A stretch of DNA of 64,000 bases, from contig NW_024722158.1 of assembly GCF_018991925.1 (NCBI RefSeq), positions 2,836,283 to 2,900,282 on the forward strand, written 5' to 3'. The position numbers and the translations under genes were made by a program. How positions within the stretch are numbered: position 1 is the stretch's first letter; each line of letters begins with the position of its first letter. The notes below the pieces were generated by a model, which worked only from the letters and a program-made list of their open reading frames with translations, ran no database searches and was not told the DNA's origin. The DNA is from Homarus americanus. Lineage: Eukaryota; Arthropoda; Malacostraca; Decapoda; Nephropidae. Positions 33,932-42,619 of the stretch are shown one piece after another.

Positions 33932-34432
33932 TTAAGATTAAGATTGATTGTGGTAATTACATCCCTAGCGAAGCAGCAGCTTAGGTCATATGTCGCCGAA
34001 TTAAAATAAAGGCTTAAAACACTAAAATAAAATAATACAAGGTACAAAACATAAGTGATAAATAACATAACTTTAGTAAAAATCAATCTAACGTTAATAG
34101 GTAGAACTCTATGTAAAGCCTGTGTAGAAGGCCGACTTCCTCCACGAAGGAGAGGACGTCCTCTCCCACGATATGCACACCCCGGCACCAAAGACCTGTA
34201 GGGTCGGCGGAATATGAAATATGACCCCCAAAACACCCATATATGGGATTGGGTAGGTTGTCTAGTGCCTGTACCGACAGAGCGACCAGCCAACCATAAA
34301 CCAGCTCTAAGAAACACCCACAATAACTGACCCAGGACACAACGCTAACATATTATTACATTAACTAACCCGTAGCAAGGCGGTCAACCCGCCCCTTCTA
34401 CCTCCTCCTAAATTTCTTCAATTTCCGAACTG

Positions 34433-34633
34433 TTAACTCCATTCCCCCACCTCTAATCTTCTTTCACCCCTTCTTTCTAAAAAAAAAAAAAAAAGAGACC
34501 CATCTCTCCCCCCCCGACACTGGGAGAGGTGCTTACTATGAAGATCTCCGAGACTGGGGCACTCCATCAGGAGTTGTCGAACAGTCAATGGGACCAGGCA
34601 GTTATCACAGTGGGGAGGAGGTGCCCTCTCCAT
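34433..34633 (-). pseudogene. LINE ORF2 C-terminal Cys/His block
   Basis: 66 codons. C-x2-C-x10-H/L-x4-C-type spacing (HCDNC then LLMECPSL) is the zinc-binding tail seen after RNase H in I-type and related LINEs. An A15 run at 34481-34495 gives a Phe run and marks internal decay. Confidence 0.7.
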
Positions 34634-34770
34634 TCAGCAGTCTCTCGGCGGTGCGACAGTCCCTGATATCCCGGCACCCAATGCAGGGTGGATGTCGGCG
34701 AGCTTGTTTGTTCCGACAGCATCCCACCTAAGTTGCCAACTCGAGCGGATGGCAGGTCTTATTACTGGCT

Positions 34771-35208
34771 TCATATCAGAGGCAGGTAGAGGGGAATGAT
34801 GTGCCTAGGGCTAGACGCAGCTCCTTTGATCACAGCAACAGCAGGCTCATTCCCCTTCTCCCCCACATGGGCCGGAACCCAGCAAAAACTGACTTTCCTG
34901 CCCCGACACTGGATGAAAAATAGCCACTGTAAAATATCTGTAACTAAGGGATGGGGCGATGAGACACTAGCTAAGGCCTGGAGAGTATTGTGGGGATCGC
35001 TAAAAATTGTAAAATTGCTGTGAGGTTGGGTAAAAATAATCTCGAGGGCAAGTAAAATACCCGACAGCTCTGTAGTAAAAATAGGTGCTATAGTGGGGAG
35101 ATTACCGTCCCGACAGAAGTCAGGAAAGACCACCCCAAAACCCACCCCAGCATCTGACCTAAGAGCTGTTGTTGTAAACAGGTATAGTCCCTCCGTGAGA
35201 GGAGGCAT
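34771..35208 (-). pseudogene. LINE RNase H domain (I-type)
   Basis: 145 codons. Order fits RNase HI: LYLFTTTALRSDAGVGFGVVF (strands 1-2; the usual DGS active-site block is degraded), TTELSGILLALEI (catalytic Glu), NFTIFSDPHNTLQAL (catalytic Asp of SD), then VSFCWVPAHVGEKGNEPA (WVPAHVG block; the final GNExAD Asp is replaced). The domain would remove LINE RNA from the hybrid. With two active-site positions altered it is probably inactive. Downstream C-terminal pieces are at 34433-34633 and 34083-34340. Confidence 0.82.
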
Positions 35209-35212
35209 GACC

Positions 35213-36765
35213 TAAAAAACGATAATGAACCACACAGTGAAGGAGCAAGTTCTTCCACTCGTTAGAATACTGAAATTTTCTCAGGCAACTTTCTCAGGGG
35301 TGCAGGAAAGGATATTTTTGAAGAGTCGAAGTGGTGTAAAATTAAATTAAAGGGGAGAGACTCACTCATTGTTGGATCCCCAAACTGGAGTTTATTAAAC
35401 CAAAGGAACTTAGGAGCCTTAATAGACAAACGTAATGGCGCTCAACCCTAGCCACCTCCTTGTCATGGGGGACTTTAACTATGGCGACATCGACTGGAGG
35501 AATGAATCCACAACAAATGACCTAAATAACCCCGCTACTCTTTTTGTAGAAACTCTGAGAGACAATATTATCTTCCAACATGTTAAAGATCCGATTCACT
35601 ACAGAAGGGAACAAACACCCAAGCCGCTGGACCTCATCATAACTAACGAGGAGGATATGATGGCACCAGCCACCACGTAACGTTGTCCTTCAGATTTAAC
35701 TGTTACTTAGTTCATGATAAGAGCAGGCCAAGGTTCAAATATTACAAGGGCGATTGCGACGGGATGAGAGAGGAGATGAGGGGTAGCCACTGGCCTGACT
35801 CACTGAGAAATAAGAACGCAGACACTACGGTGAATATCATAGCCAGTAAAGTGAACTATTTTATAGATAAATATATACCCAAGACCAAACCCATTGGTCT
35901 CAGGAATAAAAAGAGACCGCTACACATGAACCATGCAGAGGTCGGCAAAGCTATGAAAAAATCTCAGAACTTCGAGACGTGGGTTGGGACAAATGATGAG
36001 CAGGACAGGAGGATGTATGCCAAGTCCAAGAACCAAGTAAAGTCAGAGTGCAGAAGGGCTGAAAAAGAGTTCCACAGGTGGATTGCAAGCGAGGTTAAGT
36101 CAAACCCAAATGTTTTCTACCGCCACACAAAATCGAAATTAAGGACACGTATTGGTTCTGAGGCTTGAAGATCGTAGTTACGCAGACTTGGATCAGGACA
36201 AGGCGGAGGCGTTATACAAATTCTTTTCTTCGGTGTTCACAAGAGAGGATGTCAACTATCTTCCTGGGCTTCGGGACAGACGTTTTGACAGAGATATGAC
36301 CCACATTGTGTTCACAGAAGAGGTTATAAGAAATAAATTGTCAAAGCTAAAGGTTCATAAGAGTCCCGGTCCTGTTCTGTAAATGCCTGGATGAGCAACA
36401 GGTCGCCTATCTTCAAGAAGGGCGATCGTCACTCCACGAATAATTATAGACCAGTGAGCCTGACCAGCATAGTATGCAAAGTATTTGAGAGCATTATAAG
36501 AGATGCCGTGATGGAACATCTACTACGAAACAACCTTCTAAGGGAGTGACAACACGGATTTATGCGGGGACGCTCCTGTTTAACACAATTACTCAAGGTA
36601 CTGGAAGTTTGGACCCAAATTCTGGAACAGGGTGGTAATATCGACATTATGTATCTGGACTTTGTCAAAGCTTTCGACAGCGTACTCTAGAATTAAGCTG
36701 GAAGATGCACGGGGAAGTGTCCTAGCGTGGATCGGACACTCTTCATGAGCGCAAGTAGTGTGTGG
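35213..36765 (+). mobile_element. CR1-B LINE, right half: endonuclease, linker and start of RT
   Basis: Continues the 33740-33931 copy. Endonuclease part: KGRDSLIVG near 35360, SHLLVMGDFNYGDIDW in 35435-35490, then LDLIITNEEDMM. Linker: SRPRFKYYKGD, then KSECRRAEKEFHRWIASEVK. RT start: KVHKSPGP, FKKGD, NNYRPVSLTSIVCKVFE, QHGFMRGRSCLTQLL, YLDFVKAFDSV. The copy then degrades and ends near 36765, before the catalytic FADD region and 3' end. Multiple stops and shifts. Confidence 0.88.
35435..36382 (+). pseudogene. CR1-B ORF2 endonuclease C-terminus and linker
   Basis: Three successive frames (35435-35680, 35683-36168, 36152-36382) make one broken gene. The GDFNYGDIDW block holds the endonuclease Asp/Asn pair. 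The middle frame is the basic linker, and the last ends at the pre-RT block KLSKLKVHKSPGP. The breaks are frameshifts near 35675 and 36165 and a deletion after SPGP. Confidence 0.85.
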
Positions 36766-36989
36766 TGATTAATATTACTGTCTTGTTATTATCGTAAGAT
36801 ACAGAATAAAGGTAATAGTCATCGGACTCGGTTAACCAGGAGACGACATCTCGAGTTTAAGCCTGTAGTAATCTACAAGTCAGGTTGTCTGAGGCATGTG
36901 GTGTGAGGACCTCCACCAACCGTCATGGCACACCCCCCAGCATCCACTTACAGTAGTGCCACACTCTCGTCTGCCAAAGTGTAGAGTTC
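36766..36989. other. Spacer
   Basis: No recognisable feature. Confidence 0.5.
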
Positions 36990-37984
36990 CAGTGGTTCTC
37001 AACCTTTTTCACTCCATTCCCCCCTTGAGGAATTTTCAACATCCTCGTGGCCTCCTTAATTTTTTTCCCAGAACAGACAAACAGACAAGTGATAAAGACT
37101 AAAGAATGATAAAGAAGGACAGATAAATAGGACAAGAGTTAGAATGGCAAACACACACACATTCACATACATAACACGCCCATGCACTCACACATAAAGC
37201 ACACATACAGTCATACACAAACATGCACACAGGTAAACATTCACACTCAATCTAGCAAGCTGAAGTGTACTTCCTGTAAGCAAGAACACACCTCCTTTGA
37301 CATGCACTGCCCAACTTGGAAGAATGAGAAGAATAGTGAGTCATACCAATTTAGCACCAAAAATGGTAGGATTATATAAGTAAAAAATGAGTATGAACAA
37401 CAATGGCACCAATAAATAAGGAAATAATTAATAGAAGCAGTGTACAAATATTTCGCCCACGTAAAGCAGCGACCACATGAATTATGAAACAAAATAAGTA
37501 ACACCAATTACAGAGTATATTATGCTCGAGTCAAGCTCAAACACAATATATGGTTCAGAGACAATACACTCCACTGTTTTCGTGATGGTATCCTAGGCCA
37601 GACTGATATCATTCGGTCCTTTCTCCACTTACAAAGGGATGAAACACGGACACGTACTGAACAAGTCAGTTCAGCAGCTCGGTCCAGCGCCTGTCACACA
37701 GACAGGGACTGGACCTGTGAAATCTTAAATAATCCGTAAAAAAAAATAAAAATAGCACCAGAGTTTGTAAATATTACAATTGTATTGTCGTTATGATTAA
37801 ACAAAATGACAAAAAAAGAATGAAAATTCTTTTCTGCCAAGTCAAAATAAGTAATACAAGTTTTGTTTAATTCAGATTCGCAACACTATTGGGAAACGGA
37901 CAATTTATAACAGCTCGCCGTGGCTTCTCTAAATTCTTGCCGTGGCTCCCTTGGGGGTCATGGCCCCCAGGTTGAGAACCACTG
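36990..37984. mobile_element. hAT-type element without transposase, 995 bp
   Basis: Starts CAGTGGTTCTCAACC at 36990 and ends GGTTGAGAACCACTG at 37984, perfect 15-bp inverted ends of the same class as the 8751 and 40763 elements. The flanking 8 bp (TAGAGTTC and TAAGACCA) do not match, so the TSD is lost or the ends come from two insertions. Short CA-rich tracts occur near 37150-37240. I see no transposase, and the interior differs from the other two elements. Confidence 0.75.
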
Positions 37985-38093
37985 TAAGACCAATACTGCA
38001 GTAATCGATAGCATTTATACTCTTCATCATCGTTCTGACCTCACTAAGGGAAAGGTCACGGCAGGGTTAGCTCCCGAGGGATAATTATCAGAT

Positions 38094-39276
38094 ATGGCCA
38101 GTGCTATGTGTGGTCTGGGGTGTGCCAGTTTGTTGGCCAAGCTGGGGTGGACCATGGAAGAATTGGAGAGGGCCACGTTGGAGAACCTGAAATTAAAGGA
38201 AGTGATGGCGAGGATGAAGGGGGAGGCGGGACAGGGAAAGCCAGTGTCTGACGAAAACTCAAGCGAGTGGAAGGTTGTGAGGAGAGGGAAGACCAAGCTG
38301 GTGATGAAAAAACATGCCAAGGATACGTCAACAACGACATCAGCAGCTAATTGTACCAACTCGTTCAGTCCCTTGATAGACGAATTCAATTTCAATTTCA
38401 ATTGTTTATTCCTTGATAGAGGAAGCGGGATCCTAGTGCTGTCACTAGGTACCTCTGTACAATGACACCAGAAGCATCTGGCAAGTGTGACAAGTATATA
38501 CAGTATAAATATTATAAAGGGGCTTACTAAAGCCTAAGGAAGGAAGGATATTCCTTTAACACATAATCAATGTTATTTACAAAATATCTGGCCAGTTTGG
38601 GGAGGATCATCGTGTCTCCGTCAGGGGGTCGTGGAGTGGTGGTCCAGCTGGCGTCACGGAAGCGTTGTGTGTGGGGACATCTTAGGAGGTAGTGGATAAG
38701 GGTGATAGACGAATTGGACGTTAGTAGAGTCAGGGACAGGGCTGACAAGGAAGGTATAAAAACTTTAATTGTTGGTGACTCACAGGTAAGGTACTTGGAC
38801 AGGGCTTTTTGTGGTAAAAACAAAAATAGGATGAGGGTGTGTTTGCCAGGAGCTGGGGTGGGGGATATAATTGACAGGATGGACAATATCTTGTCTGGTA
38901 ATGGGAACAAACCCATTATCTGCCTCAGTTCAGGAGGCAATGATATTGGCCGGTGTAAGAGCGAGGAGCTTCTTGATAAGTTCAAGGCAGCTATAGATCG
39001 TATTAGGACTAAGGGAGGGATCCCTATCATATGCGGTGTCCTGCCTAGAAGAAGAGTTGGCAGTGAATGGTTGTCAAGGGCAGTTGGTGTCAACGACCGT
39101 CTTGACAGATATTGCAAGTCAATATCAGTCCCATTCATTGACAACTGGGAAACTTCTACGGCAGAAGGGATCTTTATGCTAGGGATGGGGTGCACCTGTC
39201 TCAAGATGGGGTAGCAACCCTGGCTGGGTCTCTAGAGGGGGCAGTTCAAAGGATATCGAAGTCTTTAAACTGCTAG
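38094..39276 (+). pseudogene. CR1 ORF1 with SGNH/esterase-like domain (interrupted)
   Basis: ATG at 38094. The N-terminal region (about 93 codons) is helical and charged (EELERATLENLKLKEVMARM). It is interrupted at codon 94 by a 316-bp insertion; the frame on the far side is restored once insert and TSD are discounted. The second part carries the SGNH blocks in order: IVGDSQV (block I, Ser), LPGAGVGDI (Gly), SSGGNDIG (block III, Asn), then RDGVHLSQDGV (block V, Asp-x-x-His) near 39182-39214. The last is reached only after a frameshift at about 39178. The frame ends at TAG 39274-39276. CR1/L2-group LINEs are known to have esterase-type ORF1 proteins; their role in transposition is unsettled. 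Confidence 0.88.
38387..38702 (-). mobile_element. LINE 3'-end fragment inserted in CR1 ORF1, 13-bp TSD
   Basis: Flanked by an exact 13-bp duplication TGATAGACGAATT (38374-38386 and 38703-38715). On the minus strand it encodes the last approximately 60 codons of an I-like LINE ORF2 (LIHYLLRCPHTQRF, then a stop after YPSFLRL) followed by a 3' UTR and an AATTGA-type repeated tail (38381-38402). It is a classical 5'-truncated target-primed insertion, younger than the CR1. Confidence 0.9.
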
Positions 39277-39284
39277 GGGAACAT

Positions 39285-40208
39285 ATGGGCATGGGGGTGA
39301 AGGAGACTGCAGTGGGAGCGGGTAAACAAAGTGAAAGATTACAGGGAAATAGTGTTAGGAATGATGACAAAACTAAATTAGACAGGGAGTTTAAAACTAA
39401 ATGCGGTAAAGTGAGGACTCAGAACACGACTAACTTAAATGTCTACTACGCGAACAGTAGAAGTATGAGAAACAAAATGGATGATATTAGGGCCTTGGTA
39501 TGTACCGAAAAAGCCGATATAATAGCATTCACTGAAACATGGATCAACCTAGACTCACGTGAGTTACCGGTCGAATACCAAATTGCGGGTTACAAATTGT
39601 TCCATACAGATAGGAAGACCAGGAAAGGAGGCGGAGTAGCAATCTATGTTAGGGATAATCTGAAGTGTGAAATAAACAAGGAAATAAAAACTGAGTGGGA
39701 TACAGAAACAATTTGGATAGAATTAATTGACAGTAGGGAAAAAATAATTACAGGAGTAATATATAGACCTCTCAATCTTGATAGAGTCAGTGAGCGACTT
39801 ATCTGGGATGAAATGCTCAGGGCTTCCATACACAACAAAGTCTGTATAGTAGGCGACATTAACCTTAGCCAAATAGATTGGACTGACCTTACGGGTAACT
39901 CAGAATCAGAGGATTTTCTCGATACGATCCAGGACTGTTTCCTAAGTCAACATATAACCGATCCCACGCGGGGTAATAATATACTCGACTTAGTTCTGTC
40001 GAACAGAGAAAACCTCATTAGCAATGTCGAATTAGGGAACGAACTTGCAAACAGCGATCACAAAGAAATTAGATTCCAGTTAGATTTTCAAGGCAGACGT
40101 AAGGAAAATTCCACTAAAGTACCAGAATTCAGAAGGGCAAACTTTGACAGCTTAAAGAGGCAGCTGAGAGAGGGGGGTGTTGCGCTTGGCAGTGAACCTG
40201 ACAGATGA
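39285..40208 (+). pseudogene. CR1-A ORF2 N-terminal part: APE-like endonuclease
   Basis: 307 codons from an ATG 8 bp after the ORF1 stop. Blocks: LNVYYANSRSMRNK (residues 51-64), FTETW (82-86; catalytic Glu), GGGVAIYV, GVIYRP (157-162), GDINLSQIDW (190-199; the usual GDFN Asp/Asn pair, with Phe changed to Ile), NILDLVLS (232-239), NSDHKEIRF (256-264; catalytic His). The set looks complete, so this copy could have encoded a working nickase. After residue 295 a frameshift in a G-run (about 40170-40195) leads to an early stop; the linker continues in another frame with a TAG at 40351-40353 and a further shift near 40508. Confidence 0.9.
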
Positions 40209-40531
40209 CACAGACCTGATAACGAGATCTGAGATTGCTGAGTTCCACGACAATTTAAATAATGAGTTACTTAATGCACAAAGACAGAACATACCATACA
40301 AAAAACTCAGATCAGACAACAATGACCCTAAATGGATAAATAATTATTTATAGAACATCATTGGCCAAAGGAAGGCTATAGATAGAAGGATAAATCGTGG
40401 TGAAATTTACCTCCGGGATTATTATAAGGTATTGGCGAGTAGGGTTAAAACCGAGATAAGGAAAGCCAAGAGGAATAATGATGTAAGGATAGCAAGGGAG
40501 GCAAAAGACAAACCCCAAAGGATTCTACCAA

Positions 40532-40762
40532 ATGTATCAAACTAAAACACGAGAAAAGATTGAACCAATACGGTCAGATACCGGCGAGCTCACTGATAAT
40601 GACGGAGAAATGGGCAATAATTTGAATAAATATTTTTCAACAGTTTTCACCACCGAAAATTTAAACATGATACCCGAGGCACAGACTCTATTCAGAGATA
40701 GTGAAGAAAACAAATTAAGCGAGATAGTAGTGACTAGTAACGATGTTAGTAAGCAAATAGAC
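40532..40762 (+). pseudogene. CR1-A ORF2 linker segment before the hAT insertion
   Basis: About 77 codons (EKIEPIRSDTGEL, then NKYFSTVFTTENLNMIPEA and NDVSKQID), collinear with the same region at 48287-48475. The frame is broken at 40763 by the 216-bp hAT element; the RT frame on the far side is in register once insert plus TSD (224 bp) is discounted. Confidence 0.85.
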
Positions 40763-40978
40763 CAGGGGTTCTCAACCAGGGGGGAATTTCCCCCCTCAGG
40801 TTTTCAGGGGTGGGGGGGAAACTGATACTAATATGGAAAAAATAAAGGATTTTCAGTATTATATGCATATTATTTGGAATGCACTTTTTGAGGCAGAAAA
40901 TCTTGGAAAGGAGGGGGGAATGACATTCTGACATATGGTGAAAGGGGTGCATGGGGCAAACAAGGTTGAGAACCACTG
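40763..40978. mobile_element. 216-bp hAT MITE inserted in CR1 ORF2
   Basis: Inverted ends CAGGGGTTCTCAACC (40763) and GGTTGAGAACCACTG (ending 40978); exact 8-bp TSD AAATAGAC at 40755-40762 and 40979-40986. One arm of about 150 bp is nearly identical, in inverted orientation, to the left end of the 696-bp hAT at 8751-9446, so it is an internal-deletion derivative of that family. It was mobilised in trans by a related transposase and is younger than the CR1. Confidence 0.94.
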
Positions 40979-40986
40979 AAATAGAC

Positions 40987-42462
40987 AAACTAAAGCCTAA
41001 AAAGTCACCTGGTCCCGATGAGATATTTGCCAGAGTATTAAAGGAATGTAAGGAAGAGCTTAGTATGCCCTTAGCAAAGTTATTTAACATGTCCTTAAAA
41101 ACAGGTGTAGTACCAGAAACCTGGAGGATGGCGAATGTAATACCGATTTTCAAGAAGGGGGATAGATCACTATCCTCTAACTACCGCCCAATTAGTCTAA
41201 CATCAATAGTAGGCAAATTACTGGAAGCAATCATTTCAAACTCTATTCAAAATCACCCAGAGAAGCACGGATTGATCAATGATTCCAAGCATGGCTTCAC
41301 AAGCGGGCGTTCTTGTCTAACTAATCTATTAACATTCTTTTCATCAATTTTCGAATCGGTGGACGATAGGCACAATTTTGATGTGGTATATCTCGACTTT
41401 AGCAAAGCCTTCGACAGAGTCCCCCACGAAAGACTAATTAGAAAGGTAGAAGCACATGGCATCAAAGGTAAGGTCCTTAAATGGATTAGGGCGTGGTTAC
41501 AGGACAGGAAACAGCGAGTGAGCATTAACGGCACTAAGTCCCATTGGAGCAACGTCACAAGCGGAGTTCCCCAAGGCTCAGTACTTGGACCATTATTATT
41601 TATTATATACATAAACGACATAGATATCGGCATAGACAGCAACATAAGTAAATTTGCTGATGACACTAAAATAGGACGTTTTATTAAATCTGACGAGGAC
41701 TCAGCAAAACTACAGGAAGATCTAAACAAATTTCTCGAATGGTCTGAAAAATGGCAGATGAAATTCAACGTGGACAAATGTAAAGTACTCAGTACAGGAG
41801 ATGTAAACAGAGAAACCAGATACCAGATGAACAACGATGCCATAGAGAAATCCGACTGCGAGAGAGATTTAGGAGTAATGATAAGTAGGAACCTTAAGCC
41901 AAGTAAACAATGTGTTTTTGCTCGTAACAAGGCTAATAAAGTACTTGGGTTCATACAAAGGAGTGTTAGTTACAAGACTAGCGAGGTCATCCTAAAACTG
42001 TATCTTGCTCTTGTGAGACCACACCTGGATTACGCAGTTCAGTTCTGGTCACCGTATTACAGAATGGATATAAAATCCTTGGAAAGAATTCAGAGGAGAA
42101 TGACAAGACTAATCCCGGGCATTAGGAACCTTGAGTATAGAGATAGGTTAAAGCATCTTAATTTGCACTCCCTCGAGAGACGTAGAGCGAGGGGCGACCT
42201 GATAGAGGTGTATAAGTGGAAGTCAGGGCTAAACAAAGAGGACATTACAAAGGTACTCAAACTATCCAACCAGGAGGGAACTCGTAACAATGGTTTTAAA
42301 TTAGACAAATTTAGATTTAGGTGTGAAATAGGTAAACACTGGTTTGGAAACAGAGTAGTGGATGAATGGAACAAGTTACCAAATATCATCATTAACTCGA
42401 ATACGCTGAATAGCTTCAAACATAGGTTGGATGATTATATGAGCAATAGGGGTTGGGTGTAA
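40987..42462 (+). CDS. CR1-A ORF2 reverse transcriptase and C-terminal region
   Basis: Open for about 490 codons after the hAT insertion; the apparent upstream Met at 40951 lies inside the MITE and is not the real start. Counting from that Met: KKSPGPDEI (17-25), FKKGD then NYRPISLTS (67-85), KHGFTSGRSCLTNLL, YLDFSKAFDRVPHERL (147-162; first catalytic Asp), SGVPQGSVLGPLLF (204-217), ISKFADDTKIG (232-242; catalytic FADD), then thumb and C-terminal blocks to WV-stop. Every core RT residue I can check is intact. The protein would prime and copy LINE RNA at nicked DNA. The gene as a whole is dead because of upstream breaks. Confidence 0.92.
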   Translation, partial: KLKPKKSPGPDEIFARVLKECKEELSMPLAKLFNMSLKTGVVPETWRMANVIPIFKKGDRSLSSNYRPISLTSIVGKLLEAIISNSIQNHPEKHGLINDSKHGFTSGRSCLTNLLTFFSSIFESVDDRHNFDVVYLDFSKAFDRVPHERLIRKVEAHGIKGKVLKWIRAWLQDRKQRVSINGTKSHWSNVTSGVPQGSVLGPLLFIIYINDIDIGIDSNISKFADDTKIGRFIKSDEDSAKLQEDLNKFLEWSEKWQMKFNVDKCKVLSTGDVNRETRYQMNNDAIEKSDCERDLGVMISRNLKPSKQCVFARNKANKVLGFIQRSVSYKTSEVILKLYLALVRPHLDYAVQFWSPYYRMDIKSLERIQRRMTRLIPGIRNLEYRDRLKHLNLHSLERRRARGDLIEVYKWKSGLNKEDITKVLKLSNQEGTRNNGFKLDKFRFRCEIGKHWFGNRVVDEWNKLPNIIINSNTLNSFKHRLDDYMSNRGWV

Positions 42463-42619
42463 ATGGACTGCCCAGTATGGGCCAATAGGCCCGCTGCAGT
42501 TTCCTCCATTCTTATGTTCTTATGTTCTTAGTTAGTCTTGCCCAACAGAAATTTAGCAGATGATGACTTTGTTAGGTTGTTCTTGGTCGAATAAATTTCC
42601 TGTTTATCATTGTTTGTAT

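Larger units (their letters stand above)
33932..35212 (-). mobile_element. RNase-H-bearing LINE 3' end nested inside CR1-B
   Basis: Minus-strand LINE 3' portion: RNase H domain (35208 to about 34790), a C-terminal Cys/His block (PPPHCDNCLVPLTVRQLLMECPS-type spacing near 34570-34620), a terminal VEEVGLLHRL-like end and a 3' UTR ending in an AATCTTAATCTTAA-type tail at about 33935-33950. An RNase H domain downstream of RT points to the I-type group. CR1-B sequence lies collinearly on both sides, so this insertion is younger than the CR1. Confidence 0.8.
38040..42530 (+). mobile_element. Nearly complete CR1-type LINE (CR1-A) with ORF1, ORF2 and (TTCTTATG)n tail
   Basis: The most complete LINE in the window: a short 5' region, ORF1 with an SGNH domain (38094-39276), ORF2 with APE endonuclease, linker and RT (39285-42462), a 3' UTR of about 70 bp (GCCCGCTGCAGTTTCCTCC) and a tail of TTCTTATG-type repeats ending at 42530. 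ORF1's stop and ORF2's ATG are only 8 bp apart, suggesting termination-reinitiation. Two later insertions (38387-38702 and 40763-40978) and a few frameshifts inactivate it. The 5' limit is uncertain by about 50 bp. Confidence 0.93.

Noticed and set aside
38527..39204. 225-codon minus frame
   Set aside because: A composite: its end is the genuine I-like LINE C-terminus (38527-38702), but the rest is the antisense of CR1 ORF1.
40746..41153. 135-codon minus frame
   Set aside because: Antisense of the CR1 RT plus the hAT MITE.
41253..41954. 233-codon minus frame (and the similar one at 48864-49280)
   Set aside because: Exact antisense shadow of the CR1 reverse transcriptase.
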